DNA of 64,000 bases from Candidatus Proximibacter danicus (lineage in GTDB: Bacteria; Pseudomonadota; Gammaproteobacteria; Burkholderiales; Rhodocyclaceae), in the NCBI GenBank assembly GCA_016710885.1, contig JADJUC010000013.1, positions 62,001 through 126,000 of the forward strand. Reading direction: 5' to 3'. Under the pieces are notes generated by a model, which saw only the letters and a list, made by a program, of their open reading frames with translations, did not search any database and was not told the origin of the DNA. This document shows positions 44,295 to 53,558 of this stretch, one piece after another (position 1 is the stretch's first letter; the number at the start of each line of letters is the position of its first letter). The translations under genes and the position numbers were made by a program.

Positions 44295-44786
44295 ATGACT
44301 TTCAAAACCCCCGATCTCTGCGACCAGTTTGAAGCCGAACTCGGCACCAGTGTTCGCGTTGTCGCCCCGATGTTCAAGGCCTACGGCGGCCGCAAGACCT
44401 TCAGCGGCCAGATCGTGACGCTCAAGCTGTTCGAGGACAATTCTCTGGTGCGCACGGCCTTCGCCGAGAACGGAGAGGGCAAGGTGCTGGTCATTGATGG
44501 CGGGGGTTCCATGCGCTGCGCGCTGGTTGGCGACCAACTTGCCATTCTGGCCCAGAAGAACGGCTGGGAAGGTGTTGTCGTCTATGGCTGCATCCGAGAC
44601 TCGGGCGATATCAACGCTATCGACATCGGTGTCCGCGCGCTCGATACCCATCCGCAGAAAAGCATCAAGAAGAACGTTGGCGACCGCGACCTGGCCGTCA
44701 CCTTCGGCGGCGTCACCTTCAAGCCCGGTGAATACCTCTACGCAGACGAAGATGGCGTATTGGTTTCAGACCACCCGCTGCTGTAA
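44295..44786 (+). CDS. rraA: Regulator of RNase E activity RraA
   Basis: 163 aa. MTFKTPDLCDQFEAELGTSVRV, FSGQIVTLKLFEDNSLV, GDQLAILAQKNGWEGVVVYGCIRDS and the end EYLYADEDGVLVS are typical. In E. coli RraA binds RNase E and lowers its activity; the fold matches 4-hydroxy-4-methyl-2-oxoglutarate aldolase, and many RraA-like proteins are aldolases of this kind. AGGGAG precedes the ATG. Single-gene unit between two terminators. Confidence 0.9.
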   Translation: MTFKTPDLCDQFEAELGTSVRVVAPMFKAYGGRKTFSGQIVTLKLFEDNSLVRTAFAENGEGKVLVIDGGGSMRCALVGDQLAILAQKNGWEGVVVYGCIRDSGDINAIDIGVRALDTHPQKSIKKNVGDRDLAVTFGGVTFKPGEYLYADEDGVLVSDHPLL

Positions 44787-44815
44787 AAAACCCGGCACGG
44801 CGGCCGGGTTTTTTT
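44785..44815. terminator. Bidirectional terminator between rraA and the chemoreceptor gene
   Basis: A6, CCCGGC, loop, GCCGGG, T7. It overlaps the rraA stop codon and lies between convergent genes. Confidence 0.88.
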
Positions 44816-44835
44816 GCTACACGCTTCAAGTTCAA

Positions 44836-46591
44836 TCAAAGTTCAAGCAACACATTGCTGTCGATGCCGATACGGATATTGCCCCAGATGCGGCCTTCGA
44901 CAACGATCGGCATGTTCATCTCGGAAAGAATCTCGCCCGTATCGCGGGCATAGGTCTGCAGCAACATCGGCTCGGTGTTCTTGGCCGCCCGCTGCCCGGT
45001 CGGGTCAGTCCATATCCGCCGCGTACGGTTGCCGACAAAATCCGCCTGGTAGTCACCCGTCAGTGGCTTCGAGAACTTCAGGTTGTGCAAAGCCGAATAG
45101 CCTCGCGCATCGATGATGATGTGTAGATGCCGCCCTTCATCTTGCCGACGGCGGCTTCCAGCACCGGCTGGATTTCGCGTTCGAAATCTGCGACATAGCT
45201 GACGTTGTACTTTTGCGGATCAGTTCCCGGTATCGGCGTGTAGTTCTGGTCCCAGATATTCACTCCGCGCCGTTTCATCTCCTCGAGTTTCACCTGGACG
45301 GACTCACAGAACGCATGCCCTTCATCAACGTTGTGGTCAAAAGATCCACGACCGATCTTGAAGCGCGAAACCAGCTCCTGAACACTCTCGGTTGCTTGGG
45401 AAAGGTCCACCGTTGACTGCTGCGAGCCCGTCATGTTCGTAGCCACTTCGTTCGACAGCAGGTGAATTTCGCTGACATTGTCGTGCACCTGGGCGTTGGT
45501 GGCGGTCAGTTCCTCCATCGCCGAAGCGATTTGTCCAAGCTGCTCGCTGGTGCGCTCGAAATCCTCGACCATCTGGCGGAACTGCTCCGAAGAGCGTTCG
45601 ACCACAGACCGTGTCGTTCTGATATCGGCGTTGATCACTTCGTTTTCGCTCTGCGTTTCGCGCACCAGACCAATCATGCCGTTGATGTTGTCCGTGATTT
45701 CAGTTGTCGCGACATTGACCCGCTCAGCCAGTTTCCTGACCTCGTCGGCAACTACCGCGAAGCCGCGGCCTGCCTCTCCGGCGCGCGCGGCCTCAATGGC
45801 CGCATTGAGGGCCAGCAGATTGGTCTGATCGGCGATTTCCTTGATCAGTGCCGCCACCTGACGAATGCTGTCGGAGCGTTGACTCAGGTTGCCGACCGTA
45901 TCGTTGAAGCGAGCCAGCTTGTCGCTGACCGACTGCACCTTGGTGACAATTTCCAGCATTTCCCCTAGCGACCCCCGCGCCGTAGCGAGATTGCTATCGG
46001 TCGATTGGGAAATCACCTCGGTAGCACCGGAAACTTCCTGGATTGCCTGCGTGGCCTCGTTGCTGGCGGTAAATACTGCCTCGGTGATCTTGCCCTGCTT
46101 GGTCGCCTTGGTAGAGGTTTCACCGACATTCTTGCGTACGACCACGGCCTCCCGGGCGATGGAAACACTGGCCTTGCGCACTTCGTGGATGATTTGCCGC
46201 ATCTTGTCGGCAAAGCGGTTGTAGCTATTGGCCAGTTCCCGCAGTTCATCGTGCGAATAAACTGGCAGATCACGAGAAAAATCGCCCTCGCCACGCCCGA
46301 TTTCTTCAAAAATCCGGGTAATTGCCACCACTTATTCCAGAGGAGGGCGACGGCAGTCAGTGTGATCATCAACGTCAAGCCATAGTCGAAGGCTGCATCG
46401 ACCTTTGCCAAAACCTCGGCATTAACTCCCGACTGTGCAACCAGTTCCCGGATGGCGCCCTTTTGATGGACGTAAATACCCAGATAAGCGACATCGATAA
46501 AAAACAGCATGAGAAAACTGGAAAGCTTGCGTGTGAGGCTGCCCCAACACGTCCGCTCAAACCAGTCGTAGAACTCCCAGAAAGCCTTCAT
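44836..46591 (-). pseudogene. Methyl-accepting chemotaxis protein with C-terminal Cache-like domain, two frameshifts
   Basis: Start MKAFWEFYDWFERTCW at 46591 with GGAGGGG before it. Two membrane helices flank a short periplasmic segment of about 30 residues. HAMP-like region (EIGRGEGDFSRDLPVYSHDELRELANSYN), then the signalling hairpin (IADQTNLLALNAAIEAARAGEAGRGFAVVADEVRKLAERV). After the signalling domain comes about 150 residues ending VEGRIWGNIRIGID, like a Cache or PAS-type sensor. Frame breaks lie near 46327 and 45121; one base added at each gives 585 continuous residues. The second break is ACATC where ACCATC is expected. Errors are likelier than decay. Confidence 0.85.
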
Positions 46592-46983
46592 TGCCCCTCC
46601 ATGGATTACAGTTGCCGGCATTCGTGACATTCCCGGCCATTGTAGCAATGACCTTCTCTCTGCAACATGGAGATTACGCAACTCCCGATCGATAGAAAAT
46701 CGTGCCCGAAGTTGCCAAAAAGACAAAGAAACACCGACATCGGCGGAAGACAAGGCAGATCGTTTCACGTGGCGACAAACATTTCGCAATACGATACAAG
46801 GCCGCTAAAACCTTGTTGTTAAAGGGACAAATAAACATCTTATGTCTTATATAAGACACTTGTCTTGCCACCCTTTCCTCTCTATACTTGCCCCATCGGC
46901 TGAAGGTCGCGCGCAGGTCGGAAAGACCGCCGGAAGCCGCATGCCTGGAACTGAATTCAACTAACCCATATTGAGGAATGACC
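46592..46983. other. 392-bp divergent intergenic region (chemoreceptor / aceA)
   Basis: Holds the aceA promoter and palindrome (46844-46888). The 46600-46840 part is relatively AT-rich, without a convincing ORF. Short hairpin-forming sequence (GGTCGGAAAGACC, near 46915-46930) lies in the aceA leader. Confidence 0.6.
46844..46888 (+). promoter_or_regulatory. aceA promoter with upstream palindrome
   Basis: TTGTCT (46860-46865), 17-bp spacer, TATACT (46883-46888): a good sigma70 promoter. Directly upstream is the perfect 14-bp palindrome GTCTTATATAAGAC (46844-46857), and a further half-site GTCTT overlaps the -35. A dimeric regulator (GntR-type by look) probably binds here; its identity is not known. 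Confidence 0.6.
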
Positions 46984-48283
46984 ATGAGCACACGCGAACA
47001 GCAAATCGCCGAACTGGAAAAAGACTGGGCCACCAACCCCCGCTGGAAGGGTATCAAGCGCGGTTACTCCGCTGCTGACGTCGTCCGCCTGCGCGGTTCG
47101 TTCCAGGTTGAGCACACCCTCGCCCGCCGCGGCGCCGAGAAGCTGTGGGATCTGGTCAACAACACCCCCTACGTCAACTGCCTGGGCGCCCTGACCGGCG
47201 GCCAAGCCGTGCAGCAAGCCAAGGCCGGCATCAAGGCCATCTACCTGTCCGGCTGGCAAGTCGCTGCCGACAACAACGAATACGCCGCCATGTACCCGGA
47301 CCAGTCCCTGTATCCGGTTCGACTCCGTGCCGAAGGTTGTCGAGCGTATCAACAACTCTTTCAACCGCGCCGACGAAATCCAGTGGTCGAAGAACATCAA
47401 CAAGGGCGATGCCGGCCACGTTGAATACCACCTGCCGATCGTTGCTGACGCTGAAGCCGGTTTCGGCGGCGTGCTCAACGCCTACGAACTGATGAAGGCC
47501 ATGATCCGCGCTGGCGCTGCCGGCGTGCACTGGGAAGACCAGCTGGCTTCGGTCAAGAAGTGCGGCCACATGGGCGGCAAGGTGCTGGTGCCGACCGCTG
47601 AAGCCGTGCAGAAGCTGATCGCTGCCCGTATGGCGGCTGACGTCTATGGCGTGCCGACCCTCGTGATCGCCCGTACCGACGCGGAAGCTGCCGACCTACT
47701 GACCTCGGACTACGACGAGAACGACAAGCCTTTCGTTACCGGCGAGCGTACCGCGGAGGGGTTCTACAAGACCAAGAAGGGTCTGGGGCAAGCGATCTCG
47801 CGGGCTGTGGCCTATGCGGAATACGCTGACCTGGTGTGGTGCGAAACCGGCACGCCTGACCTGGAATTTGCCAAGAAGTTTGCCGATGCGGTGCGCGCCA
47901 AGCACCCGGGCAAGATGCTGGCCTCAACTGCTCGCCGTCGTTCAACTGGAAGAAGAATCTGGACGATGCCACCATCGCCCAAATTCCAGAAGGAACTGGG
48001 CGCCATGGGCTACAAGTACCAGTTCATCACCCTCGCTGGCATCCACAGCATGTGGTACAACATGTTCGATCTGGCCCAGGACTACGCCGCCCGCGGCATG
48101 TCGGCCTACGTCGAGAAGGTTCAGGAGCCGGAATTCGCAGCCCGCGACCGTGGCTACACCTTCGTCTCGCACCAGCAGGAAGTCGGTACCGGCTACTTCG
48201 ACGACGTCACCACCGTCATCCAGGGCGGCAAGTCCAGCGTTACCGCGCTGACCGGCTCGACCGAAGAAGAGCAGTTCCACTAA
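46984..48283 (+). pseudogene. aceA: Isocitrate lyase, three single-base indels
   Basis: Splits isocitrate to glyoxylate and succinate in the glyoxylate shunt. N-terminus MSTREQQIAELEKDWATNP; catalytic KKCGHMGGKV intact. An extra base near 47319 (GGTTCGAC for GGTCGAC) breaks the frame; a missing base near 47924 and an extra C near 47980 scramble the active-site region where YNCSPSFNWKKNL is expected. Correcting these gives 432 aa, the normal length. ATG 46984 is preferred over ATG 46978 by spacing to GAGG. If real, no active enzyme is made from this copy. A second 3' copy lies at 51074-51583. Confidence 0.88.
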
Positions 48284-48304
48284 GCGCTGCTGCCGCAAGG
48301 CAAC

Positions 48305-48337
48305 AAAAAGGCCGCTCCTGCAAAGGGCGGCCTTTTT
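48305..48337. terminator. aceA terminator (copy A)
   Basis: AAAAA-GGCCGC, loop, GCGGCC-TTTTT. Identical hairpin follows the second aceA fragment at 51605-51637. Confidence 0.85.
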
Positions 48338-48351
48338 ATTCATTGCGCCCC

Positions 48352-48392
48352 GCTTACCCCAAAGGCCGCTCCAGCACTTTCTGTAAAACCTG
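48352..48392 (-). pseudogene. 3'-terminal fragment of the HDOD gene
   Basis: About 41 bp identical to the end of the HDOD gene at 51657-51695 (encoding QVLQKVLERPLG and stop). Identity stops exactly at 48392, where the group II intron begins. It shows that an HDOD copy once stood next to aceA copy A. Confidence 0.75.
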
Positions 48393-50176
48393 GTTAAGGG
48401 TAGAGGTAGAACAGGCTTTCGCCTGCCCTCCCTCATCAAACCGCATGCGGTTCTCCCCGCAGCTTTCCGATGTTCTTCATGCCGAGGCATGCGCCGAGTT
48501 CCAGCCCGCTCCTGTGGGAACCTTGTACAGCCCATAACGCCCCAGATCTGCCTCGGGAAGCGGCGCAGGCCGGTTCCCCGGTCCTTCACTTTGTGGCGCT
48601 TCATCAAGTGGGTCAACGGTCCCGCGTGATTCTACCGCCCGCGACTTGGTTCCGATAGTGGAAGTAGTTCGCCCAGCCTCGGCTAGGTGCGTCACCCAAG
48701 GGATGGCGGTCAGGCCTTTGGGCGCCTCACTCGCCTGATTTCTTCAGCGTTTGCCGGACGAACATTCGGGCGCAGTTTTCCAGTGCTTACCCTCGACCCA
48801 TCTGAATCGTAAAACCCAGAGAAGCTTGCTTGAGTAGCGTCCTGACAGGGTCTTGGCCTCGTTAAGGCTGAGGTCCAGTCGTTCAGCACATGGCGCACCA
48901 CTTTCAGCGGTTTCTACATCTTTCGGCACAGGACTACAAAGTCGTCTGCGTAACGCACGAGATGCGCTTGCAGCTTGCCTTTCAGGTGCCGCCGTTGCCA
49001 TAGCCGGTCGAGAATATGCAGGTAGCAATTGGCCAGTAGCGGGGGCCGCCGCCTTGCGGCGTGCGGTCCGTTGGCTTTACCGCCGCCTACGGTCTTCTTC
49101 ACTCCATTGTCGTCTTCGCCGATGACCGGGGCTTTGAGCCACAGATTGATGAGGTGAAGAATTCCTCCATCAACGATGCGCTCGGCCACCACGGCCATCA
49201 GTTTGGCGTGCGGAATGCTGTCAAAGTACTTCGACAGATCAGCATCAATGACTTGGGTGTAGCCGGCCCAGGGGCATTGTTGATGTCGTCTGGCATCGTG
49301 GGCCGGTTTCTTGGGCCGGTCCGTACGAATGCGGGCGAAATCAGCTTCGAAGATCGGTTCGATGATGAGTTTTCATCGCCATTGCGCGACCCGATCACGG
49401 ATGGTCGGGATGCCCAGCGGACGAAGGCTGCCGTCCGCTTTGGGTATCATGACGCGCCGCACCGGTTGGGCTCGGTAGGTTTTGTCTTGCAGATCACGGG
49501 CCAGTTCCGCAGTAACGTTTCTACCCCGATTCCGTTTTCTATGGCCTCGAAGCTGATCCCATCGACCCCGGGACTGCCTCGGTTGGCCTTGACGAGTCGC
49601 CATGCGTGATTGAGGACATCATCACGGCTGATCTTGTCGTAGAGCGCGTAAAAGCGGTAGGCCGGTTCTTGCTTGGCCTTGGCATAGAGCTTCCTCTGTA
49701 GCGTCCTGATCGTGTCCGGGGTGGTTAGCATTTCGGCAATCCCCTGATCCTCTGCTCTTCGGTTGCACGAACAAAGCAGGGTCCCTTCCCTCGTCCGGGG
49801 TTATGTTGTCCCTCGAACTCAAGCGGTACTATGAACCCCTCCGACTCCCGCCTGCAGCCGCTGCGCTTACGTTTCCTATACGCAGCGGTCGGTGGTCTCC
49901 CCCTCCAGACGGGTCTCCAGCTGGGCAATAAATCTTCGAGAACGCCGCCTGCTCCCGGGGTCGATGAACGTTCCGCAGCCGGCTTCCAACGGCCTCCTTC
50001 TGACCAGGGTCGGCTTCTCCCTTCGTTTCGGGGCTACCTGGGATTGCTGCGTTACGGCCTGCGCTCTTGCTGTTTGGAAACTCACGCCTCGTGTCACCAC
50101 GGCCGCTTCCTCGGGCGTCGGACAACCCCCGCGGGAGCTTCACCCGCTAAGATTTATTACTGGTGTTACTGCGAAC
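48393..50176 (-). mobile_element. Decayed group II intron, probably 5'-truncated
   Basis: Minus strand. The 3' boundary is sharp: intron end ...CTACCCTTAAC joins exon CAGGTTTTACAG of the HDOD fragment. Upstream of it are a domain V-like hairpin (GGAGAACCGCATGCGGTTTG) and a domain VI-like hairpin (CAGGCGAAAGCCTG). A maturase/reverse transcriptase relic lies at 48480-49731. The part from 49732 to 50176 is GC-rich, non-coding and hairpin-rich, as expected for domains I to IV. A GTGYG-type 5' end was not found before the transposase unit, so the 5' end is probably missing. Confidence 0.7.
48480..49731 (-). pseudogene. ltrA: Group II intron reverse transcriptase/maturase, multiple frameshifts
   Basis: Begins MLTTPDTIRTLQRKLYAKAKQ at 49731. 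Pieces in at least three frames give RLVKANRGSPGVDGISFEAIE, YRAQPVRRVMIPKADGSLRPLGI, TQVIDADLSKYFDSIPHAKL, the catalytic YADD box (LVRYADDFVVLCRK), LNEAKT, and the maturase end HLMKRHKVKDRGTGLRRFPRQI with YGLYKVPTGAGW. No HNH endonuclease domain follows. The PQGG motif and part of the palm region are scrambled. The number of breaks indicates a real, non-functional relic, although sequence errors may add to it. Confidence 0.85.
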
Positions 50177-50186
50177 GGCCAGGCTC
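50177..50186 (+). repeat. Left arm of inverted repeat flanking the transposase unit
   Basis: GGCCAGGCTC, exact inverse of 51054-51063. It marks the left edge of the unit next to the intron. Confidence 0.55.
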
Positions 50187-50226
50187 AATTATCCCTTTTC
50201 TCACCTGTGCATGCTACCCTCCTGTC

Positions 50227-50964
50227 ATGCCCCGCCGCCCCCGCACCCACCTCGATGGCCAACCGCTGCACATCGTCCAGCGCGGCCACAACCGCGACGC
50301 CTGCTTCCTCATCGAGGAAGACTATCAGGCCTACCTGGGATGGCTGGCAGAAGCCCTCAAGACCAGCGGCTGCCAGCTTCACGCTTACGTGCTGATGACC
50401 AACCATGTCCACCTGCTGATCACCCCGGACAAGGCCGAATCGGTGCCCAAGCTCCTGATCTCCCTTGGTCGGCGCTATGTTCAATACTTCAACCGCACCC
50501 ACAAGCGCACCGGCACCCTCTGGGACAGCCGCTACAAATCCTCGCTCATCCAGGCCGAAACCTATCTGCTCACCTGCATGCGCTATATCGAACTCAACCC
50601 GGTTCGCGCCGGCATGACCGATGACCCTGCCCACTACCGCTGGAGCAGCTACCGCAGCAACGGCCTCGGACAAGCAAGCGAACTGGTAACGCCCCATCCC
50701 GCCTATCTCGAACTTGGGCAGGATGCCAAGGAACGGCAGAGCTTCTACCGCAAACTCTTCCGCGCCCATCTCGACGACGAAGCCATCGACGACATCCGCC
50801 TGGCGCTCAGCCAGAGCTTGCCGCTGGGTAACAGCCGCTTCCATGCCGCGATTACCGAGGCCATGGGCGAGCGGCGTGAGGCACGGCCAAGGGGCAGGCC
50901 GAAGGGGAGTGGGAAGATTGGGATGGTGGCTGATCAGCAGCAGCTTGAGTTGCCGAAAGATTGA
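50227..50964 (+). CDS. REP-associated tyrosine transposase (Y1/HUH family)
   Basis: 245 aa, intact. HUH motif in MTNHVHLLI, catalytic tyrosine region RRYVQYFNRTHKRTGTLWDSRYKS, and CMRYIELNPVRAGM are the marks of RAYT proteins related to IS200/IS605 transposases. They nick single-stranded DNA at REP hairpins. A glycine/arginine-rich tail (RPRGRPKGSGK) may bind DNA. ATG at 50227 (MPRRPRTHLDG). It is the only undamaged gene between the two aceA copies. Confidence 0.9.
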   Translation: MPRRPRTHLDGQPLHIVQRGHNRDACFLIEEDYQAYLGWLAEALKTSGCQLHAYVLMTNHVHLLITPDKAESVPKLLISLGRRYVQYFNRTHKRTGTLWDSRYKSSLIQAETYLLTCMRYIELNPVRAGMTDDPAHYRWSSYRSNGLGQASELVTPHPAYLELGQDAKERQSFYRKLFRAHLDDEAIDDIRLALSQSLPLGNSRFHAAITEAMGERREARPRGRPKGSGKIGMVADQQQLELPKD

Positions 50965-51073
50965 GGGGGAAGGGGGATTGGCATGTTGATGGATTTGCCG
51001 CAAATGCCGGGGAATGAGCCGGGAGTGGCTGTTGTTGCGAAGGCTGACAAATCGAGCCTGGCCCCTTTTTAAT
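50965..51073. other. Right flank of transposase unit and junction with aceA fragment
   Basis: Carries the right inverted-repeat arm GAGCCTGGCC (51054-51063) and a short T-run. aceA-like sequence starts abruptly at about 51074, so this is the recombination junction. Confidence 0.5.
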
Positions 51074-51583
51074 CAAGAAGGGTCTGGACCAGGCTATCTC
51101 CCGCGCTGTTGCCTACGCCGAATACGCCGACCTGGTGTGGTGCGAAACCGGTACGCCGGATCTGAATTCGCCCGCAAGTTCGCCGAAGCCGTGCATGCCA
51201 AGCACCCGGGCAAGATGCTGGCCTACAACTGCTCGCCCTCTTTCAACTGGAAGAAGAATCTGGACGACGCTACCATCGCCAAATTCCAGCGCGAACTGGG
51301 CGCCATGGGCTACAAGTACCAGTTCATCACCCTCGCTGGCATCCACAGCATGTGGTACCACATGTTCGATCTGGCCCAGGATTACGCCAAGCGCGGCATG
51401 TCGGCCTACGTCGAGAAGGTTCAGGAGCCGGAATTCGCAGCCCGCGACCGTGGCTACACCTTTGTGTCGCATCAGCAGGAAGTTGGCACCGGCTACTTCG
51501 ACGACGTCACCACCGTGATCCAGGGCGGCAAGTCCAGCGTGACTGCGCTGACCGGCTCGACCGAAGAAGAGCAGTTCCACTAA
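51074..51583 (+). pseudogene. Isocitrate lyase 3' fragment (second copy)
   Basis: Matches aceA from KKGLDQAISRAVAYAEYADLVWCETGTPDL to the stop. It lacks the 5' two thirds, including the catalytic KKCGH. One base is missing near 51164 (CTGAATTC for CTGGAATTC). Unlike copy A it reads the active-site phrase YNCSPSFNWKKNLDDATIA correctly. The first 150 bp differ from copy A at about 24 positions, mostly third codon positions; the rest and the 3' flank are nearly identical. Confidence 0.85.
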
Positions 51584-51604
51584 GCGCTGCTGCCGCAAGG
51601 CAAC

Positions 51605-51637
51605 AAAAAGGCCGCTCCTGCAAAGGGCGGCCTTTTT
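51605..51637. terminator. Terminator (copy B) between aceA fragment and HDOD
   Basis: Same hairpin as 48305-48337: GGCCGC, loop, GCGGCC with flanking A and T runs, usable by both convergent genes. Confidence 0.85.
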
Positions 51638-51656
51638 CATTTCATTGCAGCCCCGC

Positions 51657-52496
51657 TTACCCCAAAGGCCGCTCCAGCACTTTCTGTAAAACCTGAACCC
51701 GATACTCGTCACTGACTGGCAGAGCCTCAAGCAGGGCGTGCCAGGAAACCCCCGGCAGAAAGGCCTTTACGGCAAACACATCATCCGGCAATGCCGGATT
51801 CTCGGCGTCCGCCTGAATATGGCGGGAAGCGTCCGAGGCGAGGCGCGCAATGTTTGCGCGTGGCGTATCGGCCCCCTTGACCAACTGCCCGATCAATTGC
51901 GGCAAGGCCCAAGCCTCGATCAGCCCCAGCGACAATTGCTTGAAGGAAAAACCCGCCGTTTGTTGCTGCGCCAGGACATTCCGGTTCGCCCGCCCCGAAT
52001 GCAACTCGTCCAGCGCATTTTGTGGCACGGCAGGCTCGAACGCCCACAGCATCAACTCACCGATTTCTCCCAGCAAGGCCGCGAAAGCCACCTCCTCCGG
52101 CGAAATATCCGCCCGGTTTCCCGCCCAGTGCAGCGCAATGGAGGCAGACAGGACAGCCCTTGACTCACAGGCAGCAAGGCCCGCGATGTTCTCGTCGCAA
52201 AGTACGCTTTCTGCAGCCGTTGCCAGCAGGCCATCGAGCCCAACCTGTTGCACGGCGCCAAGAATCGTCGTCGTGTCATGACCGAGGGTACTGCTGCGCC
52301 GGTGCTCGGCGCGGCGAAGCAGCCGGAGGCTGAGGAAGGGATCGCACATGACGATACCGGCCAACTCACGCGGCGAAATATCCTCCCCGGCAAGCGCCTC
52401 GATGATCAACTTGGAACGCGGCATGATGGGGATCTCCTTCTCGCGAAGGTAGGCGACCCATTGCGGCAATCCCCAGTGCAGACGATGATTTTCCAT
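51657..52496 (-). CDS. HDOD domain protein
   Basis: 279 aa. The HDOD fold is seen in IPIMPRSKLIIEALAGEDISPRELAGIVMCDPFLSLRLLR and the helical core around FAALLGEIGELMLW. HDOD proteins are HD-like but usually lack the metal ligands, as here, and act as signalling or scaffolding proteins, often in c-di-GMP or chemotaxis contexts. The gene is complete; a 41-bp copy of its 3' end sits at 48352-48392. Confidence 0.88.
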   Translation of the reverse strand: MENHRLHWGLPQWVAYLREKEIPIMPRSKLIIEALAGEDISPRELAGIVMCDPFLSLRLLRRAEHRRSSTLGHDTTTILGAVQQVGLDGLLATAAESVLCDENIAGLAACESRAVLSASIALHWAGNRADISPEEVAFAALLGEIGELMLWAFEPAVPQNALDELHSGRANRNVLAQQQTAGFSFKQLSLGLIEAWALPQLIGQLVKGADTPRANIARLASDASRHIQADAENPALPDDVFAVKAFLPGVSWHALLEALPVSDEYRVQVLQKVLERPLG

Positions 52497-52541
52497 GTTC
52501 GCCCTGCCTTTCTCCCCTCTGCCTTTATTTGACAGTATGGA

Positions 52542-53444
52542 TCACGTCAGTTCCCAATATGCCGGACGGCTGTAGGTTTCCTTCAGCAGATCGATGAACA
52601 CCCGCAGCCGCAAAGGCATATGCCGGCGCTGCGGAAACACTGCGTAGATGCCCATCGGTGGCGCCTGCCAGGCATCGAGCACCGAGGTCAGGCGGCCTTC
52701 CTTGAGATCCTGCCCGACCTCCCACAGCGAACGCCAGGCCAGGCCGCGCCCGGCCAGCGCCCATTCGTGCAGCACGGCGCCGTCGTTGCATTCAAAGCTG
52801 CCGCTCACCTTCCAGGATTCCGTCACGCCACTTTCCGGGTCGCGGAAAATCCAGCCGCGCTGCTGGCCGAGGGAAAAACAGTTGTGTCTGGCCAGATCGG
52901 CCGGCGTCTTCGGTACGCCATGCGCCACCAGATAGGCCGGGCTGGCCACCACCATGCGCCGCATCTCGCCCAGCCGCACGCTGACCAGGCTGGAGTCGGT
53001 CAGTTCGCCGATGCGGATGGCGCAATCAATACCTTCGTTGATCAGGTCGACGATGCGGTCCGACAGATCGAGGCTGACCGTCACCTCCGGATTCGCCGCA
53101 ATATAGGACCCTACCTGCGGCGCCACATGCCGGCGGCCGAAACCCGCCGGGGCCGAAACGCGCAGGTGGCCGCTGGCGCGAACACCGCCCAGCGACACCG
53201 CCGCTTCGGCATTGGCCAGATCGTTGATGATGCGCTGACAATCTTCGAGGAACGCCTGCCCCTCAAAGGTAAGCGTCAGCTTGCGCGTCGTGCGCAGCAT
53301 CAGGCGTACGCCCAGCCGGGCTTCCAGCGCATCCAGCCGGCGCCCGATGATCGCTGGCGTCACCCCCTCGGCGCGGGCGGCGGCGGAAAGGCTGCCGCGC
53401 GTTGCGGCAGCAACAAAGCCGGTAATTTGCTTGAAAGTATTCAC
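52542..53444 (-). CDS. LysR family transcriptional regulator
   Basis: 300 aa from a GTG. N-terminal winged HTH (FVAATRGSLSAAARAEGVTPAIIGRRLDALEARLGVRL) and a C-terminal periplasmic-binding-like effector domain (GHLRVSAPAGFGRRHVAP). The subgroup resembles regulators of the AaeR/DmlR type. It is divergent from the TSUP transporter with a 114-bp AT-rich gap (including TTTTATACAAAAAGTAAAT), so it probably controls that gene and perhaps aceB beyond it. Confidence 0.88.
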   Translation of the reverse strand: MNTFKQITGFVAAATRGSLSAAARAEGVTPAIIGRRLDALEARLGVRLMLRTTRKLTLTFEGQAFLEDCQRIINDLANAEAAVSLGGVRASGHLRVSAPAGFGRRHVAPQVGSYIAANPEVTVSLDLSDRIVDLINEGIDCAIRIGELTDSSLVSVRLGEMRRMVVASPAYLVAHGVPKTPADLARHNCFSLGQQRGWIFRDPESGVTESWKVSGSFECNDGAVLHEWALAGRGLAWRSLWEVGQDLKEGRLTSVLDAWQAPPMGIYAVFPQRRHMPLRLRVFIDLLKETYSRPAYWELT

Positions 53445-53558
53445 AGGCTGATTTTATACAAAAAGTAAATAATCAACGCGATATTTATGACCTTCACTCG
53501 ATAGTCACAACGCAATACACTGCAGTCCTGTACAAGACCCAAGCACACAAAGACCTCC

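Noticed and set aside
47924..47980. Variant active-site sequence in aceA (STARRRSTGRR...)
   Set aside because: It is the product of two compensating indels; the other aceA copy reads the conserved YNCSPSFNW in the same place.
49831..50964. 377-aa frame that would extend the REP transposase upstream
   Set aside because: The first 132 residues lie over intron RNA sequence and have no similarity to transposases; ATG 50227 fits the family start.
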